Shown here: piece after piece, positions 18,510 to 27,138 of the stretch
Numbering within the stretch: position 1 is the first letter of the stretch
Layout of the letters: each line of letters begins with the position of its first letter
From: an uncultured Oscillospiraceae bacterium
Lineage (GTDB): Bacteria > Bacillota > Clostridia > Oscillospirales > Oscillospiraceae
NCBI GenBank assembly: GCA_947599875.1
Contig: CANQFV010000016.1
Location: 1 to 54,794 of the forward strand
Reading direction: 5' to 3'
DNA length: 54,794 nt
Made by a program: the position numbers and the translations under genes
Notes under the pieces: generated by a model
Told to the model about the DNA's origin: nothing
Databases searched by the model: none
What the model saw: only the letters and a program-made list of their open reading frames with translations

Positions 18510-19706
18510 ATGGAGACGCGCAAAAAGCCGGACTGGGGCGGGGGACTGAAAAAGCTCCTGCTGCTGGCCGCGGCTGTGATTTCAGTGCTGCTGGTTCTGC
18601 GTGCGGAGGGCATCAATCTTTTCACACGCCACATGAGCGGCCAGGAGTACACCCAATATGTCCGCCAGAGGGCGGAGGAGACCATCCCCTACTTTGACCA
18701 GAGGTATTTCCTGACGGCCCTGTCCGACAGGGATCTGGACGTGGCCGTCACGGTGTACCAGTGCGCCATGAACTTCCGGAGCAGCTGCCGCTTTGACAGG
18801 CCCGTGGGGGAGGAGGAGTTCGCCAAGATCCTGACGGCCCTGAATATGGACTGCCCGGAGCTGATGCAGATGGATCTGGGCAAGGCGTCCTTCTATACCT
18901 ACAGCGCCCTGACGAGGCTTGTCATCCAGTGGGAGCCGGTGTACACCATGCAGGAGGGGGAGTATACCGGCCTGCGCCAGGCGTGCGAGGAGCAGATCCG
19001 CCGCCTTTTGGAGGAGACGGAGGGCCTGGACAGCCTGGCCCGGGAGCGGTATATCTTCGAGGCTCTGGCCCAGAGGTGCCTGTACAGCACCGCCGCGCCC
19101 CACTGCGCCCAGGCCTGCGGCCTTTTGGTGGACGGCTCGGCCAAGTGTGACGGCATCTCCAAGGGGTTTAAGTGGGTGATGGAGGCCGCCGGGGAGCGGT
19201 GCCTCACCGTCACAGCGGACATCCCCGGCCAGGACGTGGGCCACGCCTGGAATATCCTGGAGCTGGACGGGGCGTGGTACAGGGTGGATCTGACCCAGAG
19301 CGTCCGGAATGAGAAAAACGGCGATATCGGCTTCCCCGGGGTGATCTGCTACGCCTTTAATATCGCGGACAGCATCCCCAAGACGGAGTATGTGATCAAC
19401 GAGAAGCTCCTGCAGGTGGCGGAGCTTCCCCAGTGCGTCAGCATGGACAAAAGCGCCTACGCCGGGAGCGGCAGGCTCATCCGCGCCGGGGAGAACCCCC
19501 TCCGGCGGCTGCGCCAGGAGCTGGACACCCTCTGCCGCACCGGGGGAGGGGCGATGGCGGTGCAGTTTGAGAGCAACGAGGACTTCGCGTCCCTGGATAT
19601 CCGGGGGCTTGTCAAGGACGTGCTGAACAGCCAGGAACATGCCCTCTCCGCCCAGTATATCATCAGCGAGGAGTATAATTTGATTGCGATAGTTGTGCGG
19701 GCTTGA
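18510..19706 (+). CDS. Membrane-anchored transglutaminase-like protein
   Basis: A single N-terminal membrane segment (LKKLLLLAAAVISVLLVL, about residues 13-31) suggests the rest of this 398-residue protein faces outside. The middle has the transglutaminase-like triad: Cys in GSAKCDGISKGFKWVM, His in DVGHAWNILELDGAWYRVD, and the Asp of WYRVDLT, spaced as in bacterial transglut_core proteins. The substrate is unknown; such proteins usually act as thiol proteases or cross-linkers at the cell surface. Upstream is AT-rich sequence without a convincing AGGAGG (only GAGACGG). It is not obviously functionally tied to the glycogen genes. The assignment to the superfamily is firm; activity is inferred. 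Confidence 0.8.
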   Translation: METRKKPDWGGGLKKLLLLAAAVISVLLVLRAEGINLFTRHMSGQEYTQYVRQRAEETIPYFDQRYFLTALSDRDLDVAVTVYQCAMNFRSSCRFDRPVGEEEFAKILTALNMDCPELMQMDLGKASFYTYSALTRLVIQWEPVYTMQEGEYTGLRQACEEQIRRLLEETEGLDSLARERYIFEALAQRCLYSTAAPHCAQACGLLVDGSAKCDGISKGFKWVMEAAGERCLTVTADIPGQDVGHAWNILELDGAWYRVDLTQSVRNEKNGDIGFPGVICYAFNIADSIPKTEYVINEKLLQVAELPQCVSMDKSAYAGSGRLIRAGENPLRRLRQELDTLCRTGGGAMAVQFESNEDFASLDIRGLVKDVLNSQEHALSAQYIISEEYNLIAIVVRA

Positions 19707-19712
19707 AAATGC

Positions 19713-19960
19713 TGGCTTGAAAGGCCGCAAAGATTTGCTGGCGGGGGTGGTTTTCAGCGTGTTTCTTACCCTGACAGTAGACTTTGCGGCCTTTCAATGC
19801 CAGTTAAGACGCGTGCGGAAAGGGCCGCTCGAATTCTGCGGAATTCGAGTGGCCCTTTCCTGCTGCCGCGCTGTGCGACCAGTCTGCGGACTGGACACTT
19901 GCGCGGCAAGAGGGATTTTTTGCGAGGCAAAGCCCCGCAAAAAATATTTGAAATGGGGGT
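19713..19960 (+). repeat. Multi-hairpin element D3
   Basis: The element opens with an interrupted inverted repeat, TGGCTTGAAAGGCCGCAAAG pairing with CTTTGCGGCCTTTCAATGCC about 50 bases later. H1 follows (GGAAAGGGCCGCTCGAATTC and near-complement). H2 has lower stem GCCGCGC/GCGCGGC and apical CCAGTC/GACTGG. H3 is TTTTTTGCGAGG...CCCCGCAAAAAA. It is in the same orientation as the preceding gene and starts 6 bases after its stop codon. Confidence 0.75.
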
Positions 19961-20680
19961 GTGGAAATCGAGGCAGCTTCCGTTGACCGGAGGCCTTGAC
20001 CCGGCGTTACAGAGGGACGGTTCTTTAGTCCCACCTGCGGTGTGACAAAAAAACCGTCCCTCAGTCCCGCCTTTCACGAAGGAACTTCCCGTCCTCTGAG
20101 GAGGTGGGACAAAGGGGACGGTTCTTTAGTCCCATCGGAGCAAAGCGGAGATGGGACTAAAGAACCGTCCCCGTGTCACACCGGCTTCCCTGTGATGCTT
20201 GACGCTGCCCTTTCCCCGTTTATTATACCGCCCTCAATCAACGACATGGGCCGCCGTGGGCGGCGGCCCCTACGACAAATTTTAATATTTTCCGTCTTAA
20301 CGCAGCCGATCTGTCGCTCAACCCGCCCGGGCCGATGAGGTCATCGGCCCCTACAAGGGAGTCTTGCAGACAGTAGGGGCTGCCTCTCTTGGCGGCCCGC
20401 CCCTCAATTTTGCATCATTGTCCGAATCAACGGCATTTGGTGTATGTAGGGGCCGACGACCTCGTCGGCCCGGGTTTCGATAACCACCGGGTATCGATTC
20501 AACGCAGCTCAAACGACACGGGCCGCCGTGGGCGGCGGCCCGTACAGGCTTCCCGGTGACATCAAGGCCTTGCTCCGGTGTGACACGGGGACGGTTCTTT
20601 AGTCCCACCTGCGGTGTGACAAAAAAACCGTCCCCGCTGTCCCACCTCCTCAAAAGACGGAACTCTCCCCGATCTGCACC
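19961..20680. repeat. Mosaic repeat island 2 (families A and B)
   Basis: No gene is visible. A-type GGGACGGTT palindromes occupy about 19996-20185 and 20584-20660. B-type palindromes with GGCCGATGAGG and GGGCCGCCGTGGGCGGCGGCCC occupy about 20240-20360, with degenerate B units at about 20375-20545. The island is bracketed by D elements in opposite orientation. Confidence 0.8.
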
Positions 20681-20926
20681 CCCAAATTTAATATTTTTTC
20701 CAAGGACATGTGCCTTGGAAAAAATCCCTCTTGCCGCGCAAACGTGCGCCCTTGGGCGTGCGCTGCAGCGCGGCAGCAGGAAAGGGCCGCTCGAATCCCG
20801 CGCAATTCGAGCGGCCCTTTCCGCACGCTCCCCCTTGGCATTGGAAGGCCGCAGGGGTTACGCAAAAGCTCGGAAAGGCGCTGAAAGCCGCCCTCGCCAG
20901 AAGACTCCTGCGGCCTTTCAAGCCAG
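20681..20926 (-). repeat. Multi-hairpin element D4 (inverted copy)
   Basis: Read on the minus strand this has the same order as D3: an interrupted TTGAAAGGCCGC-type inverted repeat, H1 (GGAAAGGGCCGCTCGAATT), H2 (GCCGCGC/GCGCGGC with a longer apical stem) and H3 (TTTTTTCCAAGG/CCTTGGAAAAAA around the ACATG core). Its outer end lies 26 bases from the citrate synthase stop codon. In this orientation it is read antisense to citrate synthase's downstream flank. Confidence 0.7.
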
Positions 20927-20952
20927 CAAACTCCTGCGGCCTTCCAAGCCAG

Positions 20953-22332
20953 CTAATTCCTTTCCTGGATGGGGATATAGCGCTGGCGCTGGGCGGCGGA
21001 GCGGTAGGCCGGGCGCATGATCCGGCCGCCGGTGATCAGCTCCTCCAGGCGGTGGGCGCACCAGCCGGAGATGCGGCTGGCGGCGAAGAGGGGCGTGTAC
21101 AGATCCTCCGGGATGCCCAGCATCCTGTAGACGATGCCGGAGTAGAGGTCCACGTTGGCGGGGACGGGCATGGACTTGCCCTTCCGGGCCATGAGGCGGG
21201 GGATGCCCAGGCGCTCCACACGCTCGGCCACCTCGTACTCCTGGATGTAGCCCCGGTCGGCGGCCATTTCGCCGATCAGCTCCTTGAGCATCACGGCGCG
21301 GGGGTCGGAGACGGTGTACACCGCGTGGCCCAGGCCGTAGATCTTGCCGGAGCCGTCACCGGCCTCGCCCTCCAGGATCCGGTCAAGGTACGCGCCAACC
21401 TCGTCGTCGTCCCGGGGGTCCTTTACATGGTCTAAAATGTCGGCGATCATGTGCATCACGGCCTCGTTGGCGCCGCCGTGGAGGGGGCCCTTCAGGGAGT
21501 TGATGGCTGCGGCGATGGCCCCGTAGGTGTCCGCCCCGGTGCTGGTGACGGCCCGGCAGGTGAAGGTGGAGTTGTTGCCGCCGGAGTGTTCCGCGTGGAG
21601 CATCATCAGCGCGTCTAAGAGCTTGGCCTCCTTGTCGGTGTAGCTCTTGTCCCGGCGGGCCAGACGCAGGAAGTTCTCCGCCAGGCTCAGCTCCGTCTTG
21701 GGGTTGTGGATGTACAGGGACGCGCCGTCGTAGTAGTGGCGCTTCATGGCGTAGGTTTGGGCCACGATGGTGGGCATCCGGGCGATCAGCTCAATGGACT
21801 GGCGCAGCACATTCATCACGGAGGTGTCGTCCGGGTTGTCGTCATAGGCGTACAGGCTCAGCACCGCCCGGCTCAGGGCGTTCATAATGTTGCGGCTGGG
21901 CCGCTTCATCAGCTCATTTTCAAAAAACCCGTCGGGCAGGGTCTTGGCGGCGGAGAGGATGCTGAGAAAGCGCTCCTCCTGCACCCGGGTGGGCAGGGAG
22001 CCGCACAGCAGAAGATAGGCCACCTCCTCGTAGCCGAAGGTGTCCGCCGCCCGGTGGGCGTTGACGATGTCCTCCACGTCGTACCCCCGGTAGTACAGCT
22101 TGCCCTCGTGGGGGACGCGCTGGCCGTCCTCGATATAGTAGCCCCGGACGGAGCCGATCCTGCTGACTCCGGCCACGACGCCGGAGCCGTCCGCGTTCCG
22201 CAGCCCGCGCTTCACCGAGTCGTCATAGGCGGAGGCGGGGATGGAATATTCGGCCTTGAGCTGATCCGTCAGAAGCTCGGCGTATTCCCGGGAGGATGTG
22301 GAATTTGAATTCAAAGTGGGACCTTCTTTCAT
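20953..22332 (-). CDS. gltA: Citrate synthase
   Basis: The enzyme condenses acetyl-CoA with oxaloacetate to citrate. The protein has the citrate synthase landmarks KLYYRGYDVEDIV, LHGGANEAVMHM (catalytic His), GLGHAVYTVSDPRA (second His) and VPANVDLYSGIVYRMLGIP (catalytic Asp). It belongs to the 450-residue type common in Clostridia. A longer reading frame exists upstream but is excluded: its extra codons overlap the -10 box of the gene's own promoter. The ATG used here has a poor ribosome binding site. A TTG 18 bases downstream (at 22314) follows AGAAGG and may be the real start. It is divergent from aconitase, consistent with joint supply of 2-oxoglutarate. Confidence 0.92.
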   Translation of the reverse strand: MKEGPTLNSNSTSSREYAELLTDQLKAEYSIPASAYDDSVKRGLRNADGSGVVAGVSRIGSVRGYYIEDGQRVPHEGKLYYRGYDVEDIVNAHRAADTFGYEEVAYLLLCGSLPTRVQEERFLSILSAAKTLPDGFFENELMKRPSRNIMNALSRAVLSLYAYDDNPDDTSVMNVLRQSIELIARMPTIVAQTYAMKRHYYDGASLYIHNPKTELSLAENFLRLARRDKSYTDKEAKLLDALMMLHAEHSGGNNSTFTCRAVTSTGADTYGAIAAAINSLKGPLHGGANEAVMHMIADILDHVKDPRDDDEVGAYLDRILEGEAGDGSGKIYGLGHAVYTVSDPRAVMLKELIGEMAADRGYIQEYEVAERVERLGIPRLMARKGKSMPVPANVDLYSGIVYRMLGIPEDLYTPLFAASRISGWCAHRLEELITGGRIMRPAYRSAAQRQRYIPIQERN

Positions 22333-22378
22333 TTTCCGAATGAAACACAGGGGACAATACCGGATAAATTCCTGTTTC

Positions 22379-22407
22379 ATTATAGAGGAACCGGGGGACA
22401 AATGCAA
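22379..22407 (-). promoter_or_regulatory. Promoter of citrate synthase
   Basis: On the minus strand TTGCAT, a 17-base spacer and TATAAT give a near-ideal sigma-A promoter. The predicted transcript starts about 40 bases before the chosen start codon. Confidence 0.85.
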
Positions 22408-22492
22408 GTTGCAAAATAAATAATTCATATTTCACCAAACGCGGAGGGTTTATGCACAATAACTTTTATGGAAAGCAACAAAGGCCGGAGAC

Positions 22493-22521
22493 TTGAAAAC
22501 GGGGAAGAAAGCTGGTATACT
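22493..22521 (+). promoter_or_regulatory. Promoter of aconitase
   Basis: TTGAAA, a 17-base spacer and TATACT drive the plus strand, back to back with the citrate synthase promoter and about 85 bases from it. The 85-base leader contains a GC hairpin (GCCGTCCCCCC...GGGGGAGCGGC) before the ribosome binding site GAGGTGAT. Confidence 0.8.
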
Positions 22522-22612
22522 TTGATTGACTACTCCGGCGATTTGCGCGTGGGGCGGCGTGCCGTCCCCCCGGTGGGGGAGCGGCGCGGGAATACTTGAC
22601 TGAGGTGATACG

Positions 22613-24850
22613 ATGGTCACATTGACAAATACCGGTACTTACTACTACCAGGGCGCGCCCGCCGCCCGGTGCGGGGAAGTCACCCCGGAGGAGGGACGCC
22701 GGCGCACGATGGCCCACGCCATTTTATCCGCCCATGACAAGGGGAGTGACGGGAAGAACCTGCGTTTGCGCTTTGACAGCCTGATCTCCCACGATATCAC
22801 CTATGTGGGCGTCATTCAGACGGCCAAGGGGTCGGGGCTTCAGCGCTTCCCGGTGCCCTATGTGATGACCAACTGCCACAACACCCTGTGCGCGGTGGGA
22901 GGCACCATCAATGCCGACGACCACGCCTTCGGCCTGTCGGCGGCCCGGAAATACGGCGGCATTTTTGTGCCCCCGGGGTTTGCCGTCATCCACCAGTACG
23001 CCCGGGAGGAGCTGGCCGGATGCGGGAGGATGATCCTGGGATCCGACAGCCACACCCGTTACGGCGCCCTGGGCACGATGGGCGTGGGGGAGGGCGGCCC
23101 GGAGATCGTCAAGCAGCTTTTGGAGGCCACTTACGACATCGCCTACCCCCGGACGGTGCTGGTGTACCTCACCGGCGCGCCCAGAAGGGGCGTGGGGCCT
23201 CAGGATGTGGCCATTGCCCTGTGCGGGGCCGTATATAAAAACAACTTTGTCCTCAACTCCGTTTTGGAGTTCGCGGGGCCGGGGGTGAAGAACCTGCCGA
23301 TGGATTTTCGCATCGGCATCGACGTGATGACCACGGAGACGGCGTGTCTCTCTTCCGTCTGGCAGACGGATGAGGAGGTGGAGGCGTACTACCGCGTCCA
23401 CGGGCGGCCCCAGGACTACCGGCGGATGGAACCGGGGGACGGGGCCTACTACGACGCCTGCGTCACCATCGACCTGTCCGCCGTGGAGCCGATGATCGCC
23501 CTGCCCTTCCACCCCAGCGAGGCCTATACCATCCGGGAGCTGAAGGCGAACCTCACCGACATCCTCCGGAAGACGGAGAAGTCGGCGGAGGAGAAGTTCA
23601 AGGGCAAGGTGAAGCTTGACCTGGTGAGCAAGGTGCGTGACGGACAGCTCCGGGTGGACCAGGGCGTCATCGCCGGCTGCTCCGGCGGCATGTACGACAA
23701 TATCGCCGAGGCCGCGGCCATTTTGGAGAGCGGCGGCATCGGCGACGGATATTTCGGGCTGACGGTGTACCCGCCCAGCCTGCCTGTGTCGATGGAGCTG
23801 ATGGCCAACGGCGTCACGGGCCGCCTCACGGCCCTGGGCGCGGTGATGAAGCCCTGCTTCTGCGGCCCCTGCTTCGGCGCGGGGGATGTGCCGGTGAACG
23901 GCGGCCTGTCCGTCAGGCACTGTACCCGCAACTTCCCCAACCGGGAGGGGAGCAAGCCCGCGGACGGACAGCTGTCCTGCGTGGCGCTGATGGACGCCCG
24001 TTCCATCGCCGCCACGGCCGCCCACGGCGGGATCCTCACCGGCGCGGATGAGATCGACTACGTCCCGCCCCGGCCGGTGGAGCGCCGGTATGACCGCTCC
24101 CCCTATGAAAAGAGAGTGTACAACGGCTTTGGCAGACCCCATCCGGAGGAGGCGCTGCGCCTTGGCCCCAACATCACGGAGTGGCCGGAGATCCCGGCGC
24201 TCCGGGAGAATATCGTCCTGGAGCTGGCCTCCGTCCTCCGGGATCCGGTGACCACCACGGACGAGCTGATCCCCTCCGGGGACACCTCCAGCTACCGCTC
24301 GAACCCGGTGAAGCTGGCAAGCTTCACCCTGTCCCGGCGGGACCCCGGCTACGTCGCCAGGGCCGGCGCCATCGCCAGGCGCGGCGCGGCGGGGCCGGAT
24401 GAGGAGCTTCTGCGCGCCTATGAAAAGCTGGGCGTCACGGATGTGGAGAACACCGCCTTCGCCAGCGCCATATTCGCAAACCGCCCCGGGGACGGGTCGG
24501 CCAGGGAGCAGGCGGCCTCCTGCCAGAGAGTCCTGGGGGGCGCGGCCAACATCTGCTACGAGTACGCCACAAAGCGCTACCGCTCCAACTGCATCAACTG
24601 GGGGATCCTGCCCTTCAACCTGGGGGAGGACACCCCGTTCCCCTATGAGACCGGGGATCTCATCTACATCCCCGGGATCAAAAAGGCCGTGGAGACCGGC
24701 GCAAGACAGGTCCCGGCCAAGGTGCTGTCCGGGGGAGAGACGCGGGATATCACCCTGCTGCTCCCGGAGCTGACCCAGAAGGAGAGGGAGATTATCCTGA
24801 CGGGGTGCCTGATGAACTGGTACGCGTCGTCGTCGCGGAAGTCGCGATAG
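22613..24850 (+). CDS. acn: Aconitate hydratase
   Basis: This 745-residue [4Fe-4S] enzyme of the aconitase superfamily should isomerise citrate to isocitrate. DSHTRYGALGTMGVGEGG is the substrate loop. The cluster cysteines are in IAGCSGGMYDN (corresponding to GSCTN in canonical aconitase) and in PCFCGPCFGAGDVP. Both the three-domain core and a C-terminal swivel domain (NRPGDGSAREQAA, YRSNCINWGILPF) are present. Placement opposite citrate synthase and just before isocitrate dehydrogenase supports the substrate. The last residues (YASSSRKSR) are encoded inside repeat module E, so the native C-terminus may have been altered by repeat insertion. A homologous hydratase with another substrate cannot be ruled out. 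Confidence 0.88.
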   Translation: MVTLTNTGTYYYQGAPAARCGEVTPEEGRRRTMAHAILSAHDKGSDGKNLRLRFDSLISHDITYVGVIQTAKGSGLQRFPVPYVMTNCHNTLCAVGGTINADDHAFGLSAARKYGGIFVPPGFAVIHQYAREELAGCGRMILGSDSHTRYGALGTMGVGEGGPEIVKQLLEATYDIAYPRTVLVYLTGAPRRGVGPQDVAIALCGAVYKNNFVLNSVLEFAGPGVKNLPMDFRIGIDVMTTETACLSSVWQTDEEVEAYYRVHGRPQDYRRMEPGDGAYYDACVTIDLSAVEPMIALPFHPSEAYTIRELKANLTDILRKTEKSAEEKFKGKVKLDLVSKVRDGQLRVDQGVIAGCSGGMYDNIAEAAAILESGGIGDGYFGLTVYPPSLPVSMELMANGVTGRLTALGAVMKPCFCGPCFGAGDVPVNGGLSVRHCTRNFPNREGSKPADGQLSCVALMDARSIAATAAHGGILTGADEIDYVPPRPVERRYDRSPYEKRVYNGFGRPHPEEALRLGPNITEWPEIPALRENIVLELASVLRDPVTTTDELIPSGDTSSYRSNPVKLASFTLSRRDPGYVARAGAIARRGAAGPDEELLRAYEKLGVTDVENTAFASAIFANRPGDGSAREQAASCQRVLGGAANICYEYATKRYRSNCINWGILPFNLGEDTPFPYETGDLIYIPGIKKAVETGARQVPAKVLSGGETRDITLLLPELTQKEREIILTGCLMNWYASSSRKSR

Positions 24851-25445
24851 ATCCCCGTCACGCAAGCGTGACGGCTCACTCGCAGACTTCGCTCCTCCTC
24901 TCCCCACGCAATCACGATTGCGTGGGGGCCCCGAGCCCCACGAAGAAACTTCCCCTGTTGAACCGCCTCCTCAGGTATCGAAGATAGATCGTTGCCATTG
25001 CCTCACGGGGACGGTTCTTTAGTCACACCTCCGCTGACGCTCCGGTGGTACAAAAGAACCGTCCCCTTTGTTCCACCTCCTCAGTCAAAAGAACCGTCCC
25101 CTTTGTCTCACCTCCCCAGTCAACGGAGCCGTCCCACGTCCCCCGCCAGCTCAGTCCAAAGGGCGCGACGCACCACTGGGTAGCTCATCGCACCGATTCG
25201 TCCCCTGCATTTCCGGGCAGCTCCCCGGGGGTTTCTCCAGTAGGGGGCCGCAGCCCCCTAACTGGTCGGTTCAAGGGGGTCCAGGGGGGAAATCGAAATC
25301 CCCCCTGGCCGCTTTCCCTCTTTGTTACTTTCTCCCTTTGGCGGAACCAAAGGGAGAAAGTAAAATACCCCGTCCGCCCTTTGGGCGGACACCTCATTCT
25401 CCCGTTGGGGGAATCCCCCCGCCGGGGGATAAAAATTGAAACGAG
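24826..25445. repeat. Mosaic repeat island 3 (modules E, A and C)
   Basis: Module E (about 24826-24935) is an inverted copy of about 590-712 and overlaps the 3' end of the aconitase gene. A-type palindromes with ACGGGGACGGTTC and ACCGTCCCC follow (about 25005-25140). A C block (about 25140-25445) then runs to within a few bases of the isocitrate dehydrogenase start. No gene is credible between the two enzymes. Confidence 0.85.
25338..25366 (+). promoter_or_regulatory. Possible promoter inside family C block upstream of icd
   Basis: TTGGCG, a 17-base spacer and TAAAAT occur within the palindrome of the C repeat, pointing at icd about 90 bases downstream. Another C copy has TTGTCA, 18 bases, TAAAAT at the same place. 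There is no better promoter in the island, but the match may be a by-product of the palindrome. Confidence 0.4.
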
Positions 25446-25457
25446 GTACGAAACAGT

Positions 25458-26657
25458 ATGGCTAAAATCAAAATGAACCCCATCGTGGAGATGGACGGAG
25501 ATGAAATGACCCGGGTCATCTGGCAGGAGATCAAGGACGAGCTTCTCAGCCCCTTCGTGGAGCTGAACACGGAATATTACGACCTGGGGCTGCCCAACCG
25601 GGACGCCACGGCCGACCAGGTGACGGTGGACGCCGCCCAGGCCGCCAAACGTCTCCATGTGGCGGTGAAGTGCGCCACCATCACCCCCAACGCCCAGCGG
25701 GTGGAGGAGTACAAGCTCCACGAGATGTGGAAAAGCCCCAACGCCACCATCCGTGCGGCCCTGGACGGCACGGTTTTTCGTGCGCCCATTATGACAAGCC
25801 GGATAAAGCCCGTGGTCAGCACCTGGGAAAAACCCATCACCATCGCCCGTCACGCCTACGGCGACGTGTACAAGGCCACGGAGTACCGCGTCCCCGGCCC
25901 GGGGAGGGCGGAGCTTCTCTTCACCGGCGAGAACGGGGAGAGCTTCCGCCAGACGGTGTACGACTATGAGTGCCCCGGGGTTTTGCAGTCCATGTTCAAC
26001 AAGGACAGCTCCATTGAGGCCTTCGCCCGGGCGTGCTTTGCCTACGCCCTGTCGGAGAAGCAGAATCTGTGGTTCTCCACAAAGGACACCATCTCCAAGC
26101 AGTACGACCAGACCTTCAAGTTCATCTTTCAGGACATCTACGACCGGGAATTCCGGGAGGAGTTTGAGGCCGCGGGGATCGAATACTTCTACACCCTGAT
26201 TGACGACGCCGTGGCGCGGGTCGTCCGGTCAAAGGGCGGCTTTATCTGGGCGTGCAAGAACTACGACGGGGACGTGATGAGCGACATGGTTTCCACCGCC
26301 TTCGGCTCCCTGGCCATGATGACGAGCGTCCTTGTCTCCCCGGACGGGAATTTTGAGTACGAGGCCGCCCACGGCACAGTGACCCGCCACTATTACCGGT
26401 ACTTAAAGGGGGAGGAGACCTCCACAAACCCGGTGGCCACTATCTTCGCCTGGAGCGGCGCCCTGAAAAAGCGGGGCGAGCTGGACGGGAACGGGCCTCT
26501 CGCGGACTTCGCCCGGAGGCTGGAGGAGGCCGTCCTGGACACCATCAACGCCGGCGTTATGACCGGGGATCTGGCCGCGCTGTGCGCCGACCCGGATGTG
26601 CGGAAGGTCTCCACCGCCCGGTTTATTCGCGCCGTGCGGGAGAAATTGGACAGCTGA
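25458..26657 (+). CDS. icd: Isocitrate dehydrogenase (NADP-type, dimeric)
   Basis: The enzyme oxidises isocitrate to 2-oxoglutarate and CO2. The 399-residue protein resembles the eukaryote-like homodimeric NADP family: EMDGDEMTRVIW at the N-terminus, the substrate motif SPNATIRAALDGTVFR, TIARHAYGDVYKATEY, the metal-binding DDAVARVVRSKGG and YDGDVMSD, and the NADP-binding EAAHGTVTRHYYRY. With citrate synthase and aconitase it completes the branch to 2-oxoglutarate. No 2-oxoglutarate dehydrogenase or succinyl-CoA genes are in the window, so glutamate supply is the likely role. The leader consists almost entirely of a family C repeat; the ribosome binding site GAGGT is somewhat distant from the ATG. 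Confidence 0.95.
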   Translation: MAKIKMNPIVEMDGDEMTRVIWQEIKDELLSPFVELNTEYYDLGLPNRDATADQVTVDAAQAAKRLHVAVKCATITPNAQRVEEYKLHEMWKSPNATIRAALDGTVFRAPIMTSRIKPVVSTWEKPITIARHAYGDVYKATEYRVPGPGRAELLFTGENGESFRQTVYDYECPGVLQSMFNKDSSIEAFARACFAYALSEKQNLWFSTKDTISKQYDQTFKFIFQDIYDREFREEFEAAGIEYFYTLIDDAVARVVRSKGGFIWACKNYDGDVMSDMVSTAFGSLAMMTSVLVSPDGNFEYEAAHGTVTRHYYRYLKGEETSTNPVATIFAWSGALKKRGELDGNGPLADFARRLEEAVLDTINAGVMTGDLAALCADPDVRKVSTARFIRAVREKLDS

Positions 26658-26661
26658 AGCT

Positions 26662-26709
26662 GCTTTGCCCCCCTGGCCGGGAGGGAGAAGTCCCGGCCAA
26701 AGGGGTAAA
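26662..26709 (+). terminator. Terminator-like hairpin after icd
   Basis: TGGCCGGGA pairs with TCCCGGCCA, flanked by CTTTGCCCC and GGGGTAAAG that extend the stem. No long T tract follows, so termination would be partial or Rho-assisted. Confidence 0.5.
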
Positions 26710-26775
26710 GTGCCTTAAATCCCGGGGGAATCCGGCGGGGGGATTATTTAAAACGTAAAATCGCAAAATCGCCAC

Positions 26776-26804
26776 TTGACAGCCGGAGGGGAAAGTTGTA
26801 TGAT
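26776..26804 (+). promoter_or_regulatory. Promoter of the branched-chain amino acid operon
   Basis: TTGACA, a 17-base spacer and TATGAT form a near-consensus sigma-A promoter. The predicted start near 26811 leaves a leader of about 330 bases that contains a full T-box. Confidence 0.9.
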
Positions 26805-26810
26805 GTGAGC

Positions 26811-27108
26811 TAACCAGTTAAAGGCTGTGATGGGAACAAAGGCGTTCGTATCGGATCGCAGAGAGCCGCCGGTCGGTGTAAGGCGGCGTCGGGCGGGCGC
26901 TTGTACTCCTCCCGGAGCCGTCGGCTGAAAAGCTCCCCCTGGGGGCGGCTTAGTAGGCTGGAACGGGTTCTCCCGTTATAGAGAGGCCGCGTTGCCTGAC
27001 GCGGGTTGAGCGGGCGCATGACGCCAAGAAGAGTGGTACCGCGGAAGATTTCTTTCGTCTCTTTATCCAAAAATATTTTGCGTATTTTGGGTAAACGAGA
27101 CTTTTTTT
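26811..27108 (+). promoter_or_regulatory. T-box leader, probable tRNA-Leu sensor (specifier CTC)
   Basis: The leader has the canonical T-box layout. Stem I closes with GGCT/AGCC and GGGA/TCCC. Its distal part has the AGAGAG bulge and the CCGCC/GGCGG hairpin with loop GGTCGGTG. The specifier loop contains CTC (26906-26908), a leucine codon. Stem III with AGTAGG and the F-box (AACGGG/CCCGTTA) follows. The T-box itself, GAGTGGTACCGCGG, is at 27031-27044. The competing terminator is described separately. By analogy with ilv-leu leaders of Bacillus, uncharged leucyl-tRNA should stabilise the antiterminator and switch the operon on. The codon choice is my reading of the loop and is less certain than the T-box call. 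Confidence 0.92.
27055..27108 (+). terminator. T-box-controlled intrinsic terminator
   Basis: GTCTC-TTTATCC-AAAAATA pairs with TATTTT-GGGTAAA-GAGAC and is followed by seven T residues. It lies directly after the T-box antiterminator sequence and 31 bases before the leuA start. Confidence 0.9.
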
Positions 27109-27138
27109 GTACCCAAAATCACCCGGAAAGGAAAGATT

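Noticed and set aside
22333-22428. Upstream start codons for citrate synthase giving a 491-residue protein
   Set aside because: The extra codons overlap the TTGCAT-17-TATAAT promoter of the gene itself, so they would not be transcribed.
26825-26861. An ultrashort Stem I with an isoleucine ATC specifier in the T-box leader
   Set aside because: CTGTGAT/ATCGCAG can pair, but the longer fold with GGCT/AGCC and GGGA/TCCC brings in the AGAGAG bulge, the distal GGTCGGTG loop and a leucine CTC codon at canonical places, so a full-length Stem I is the better reading.
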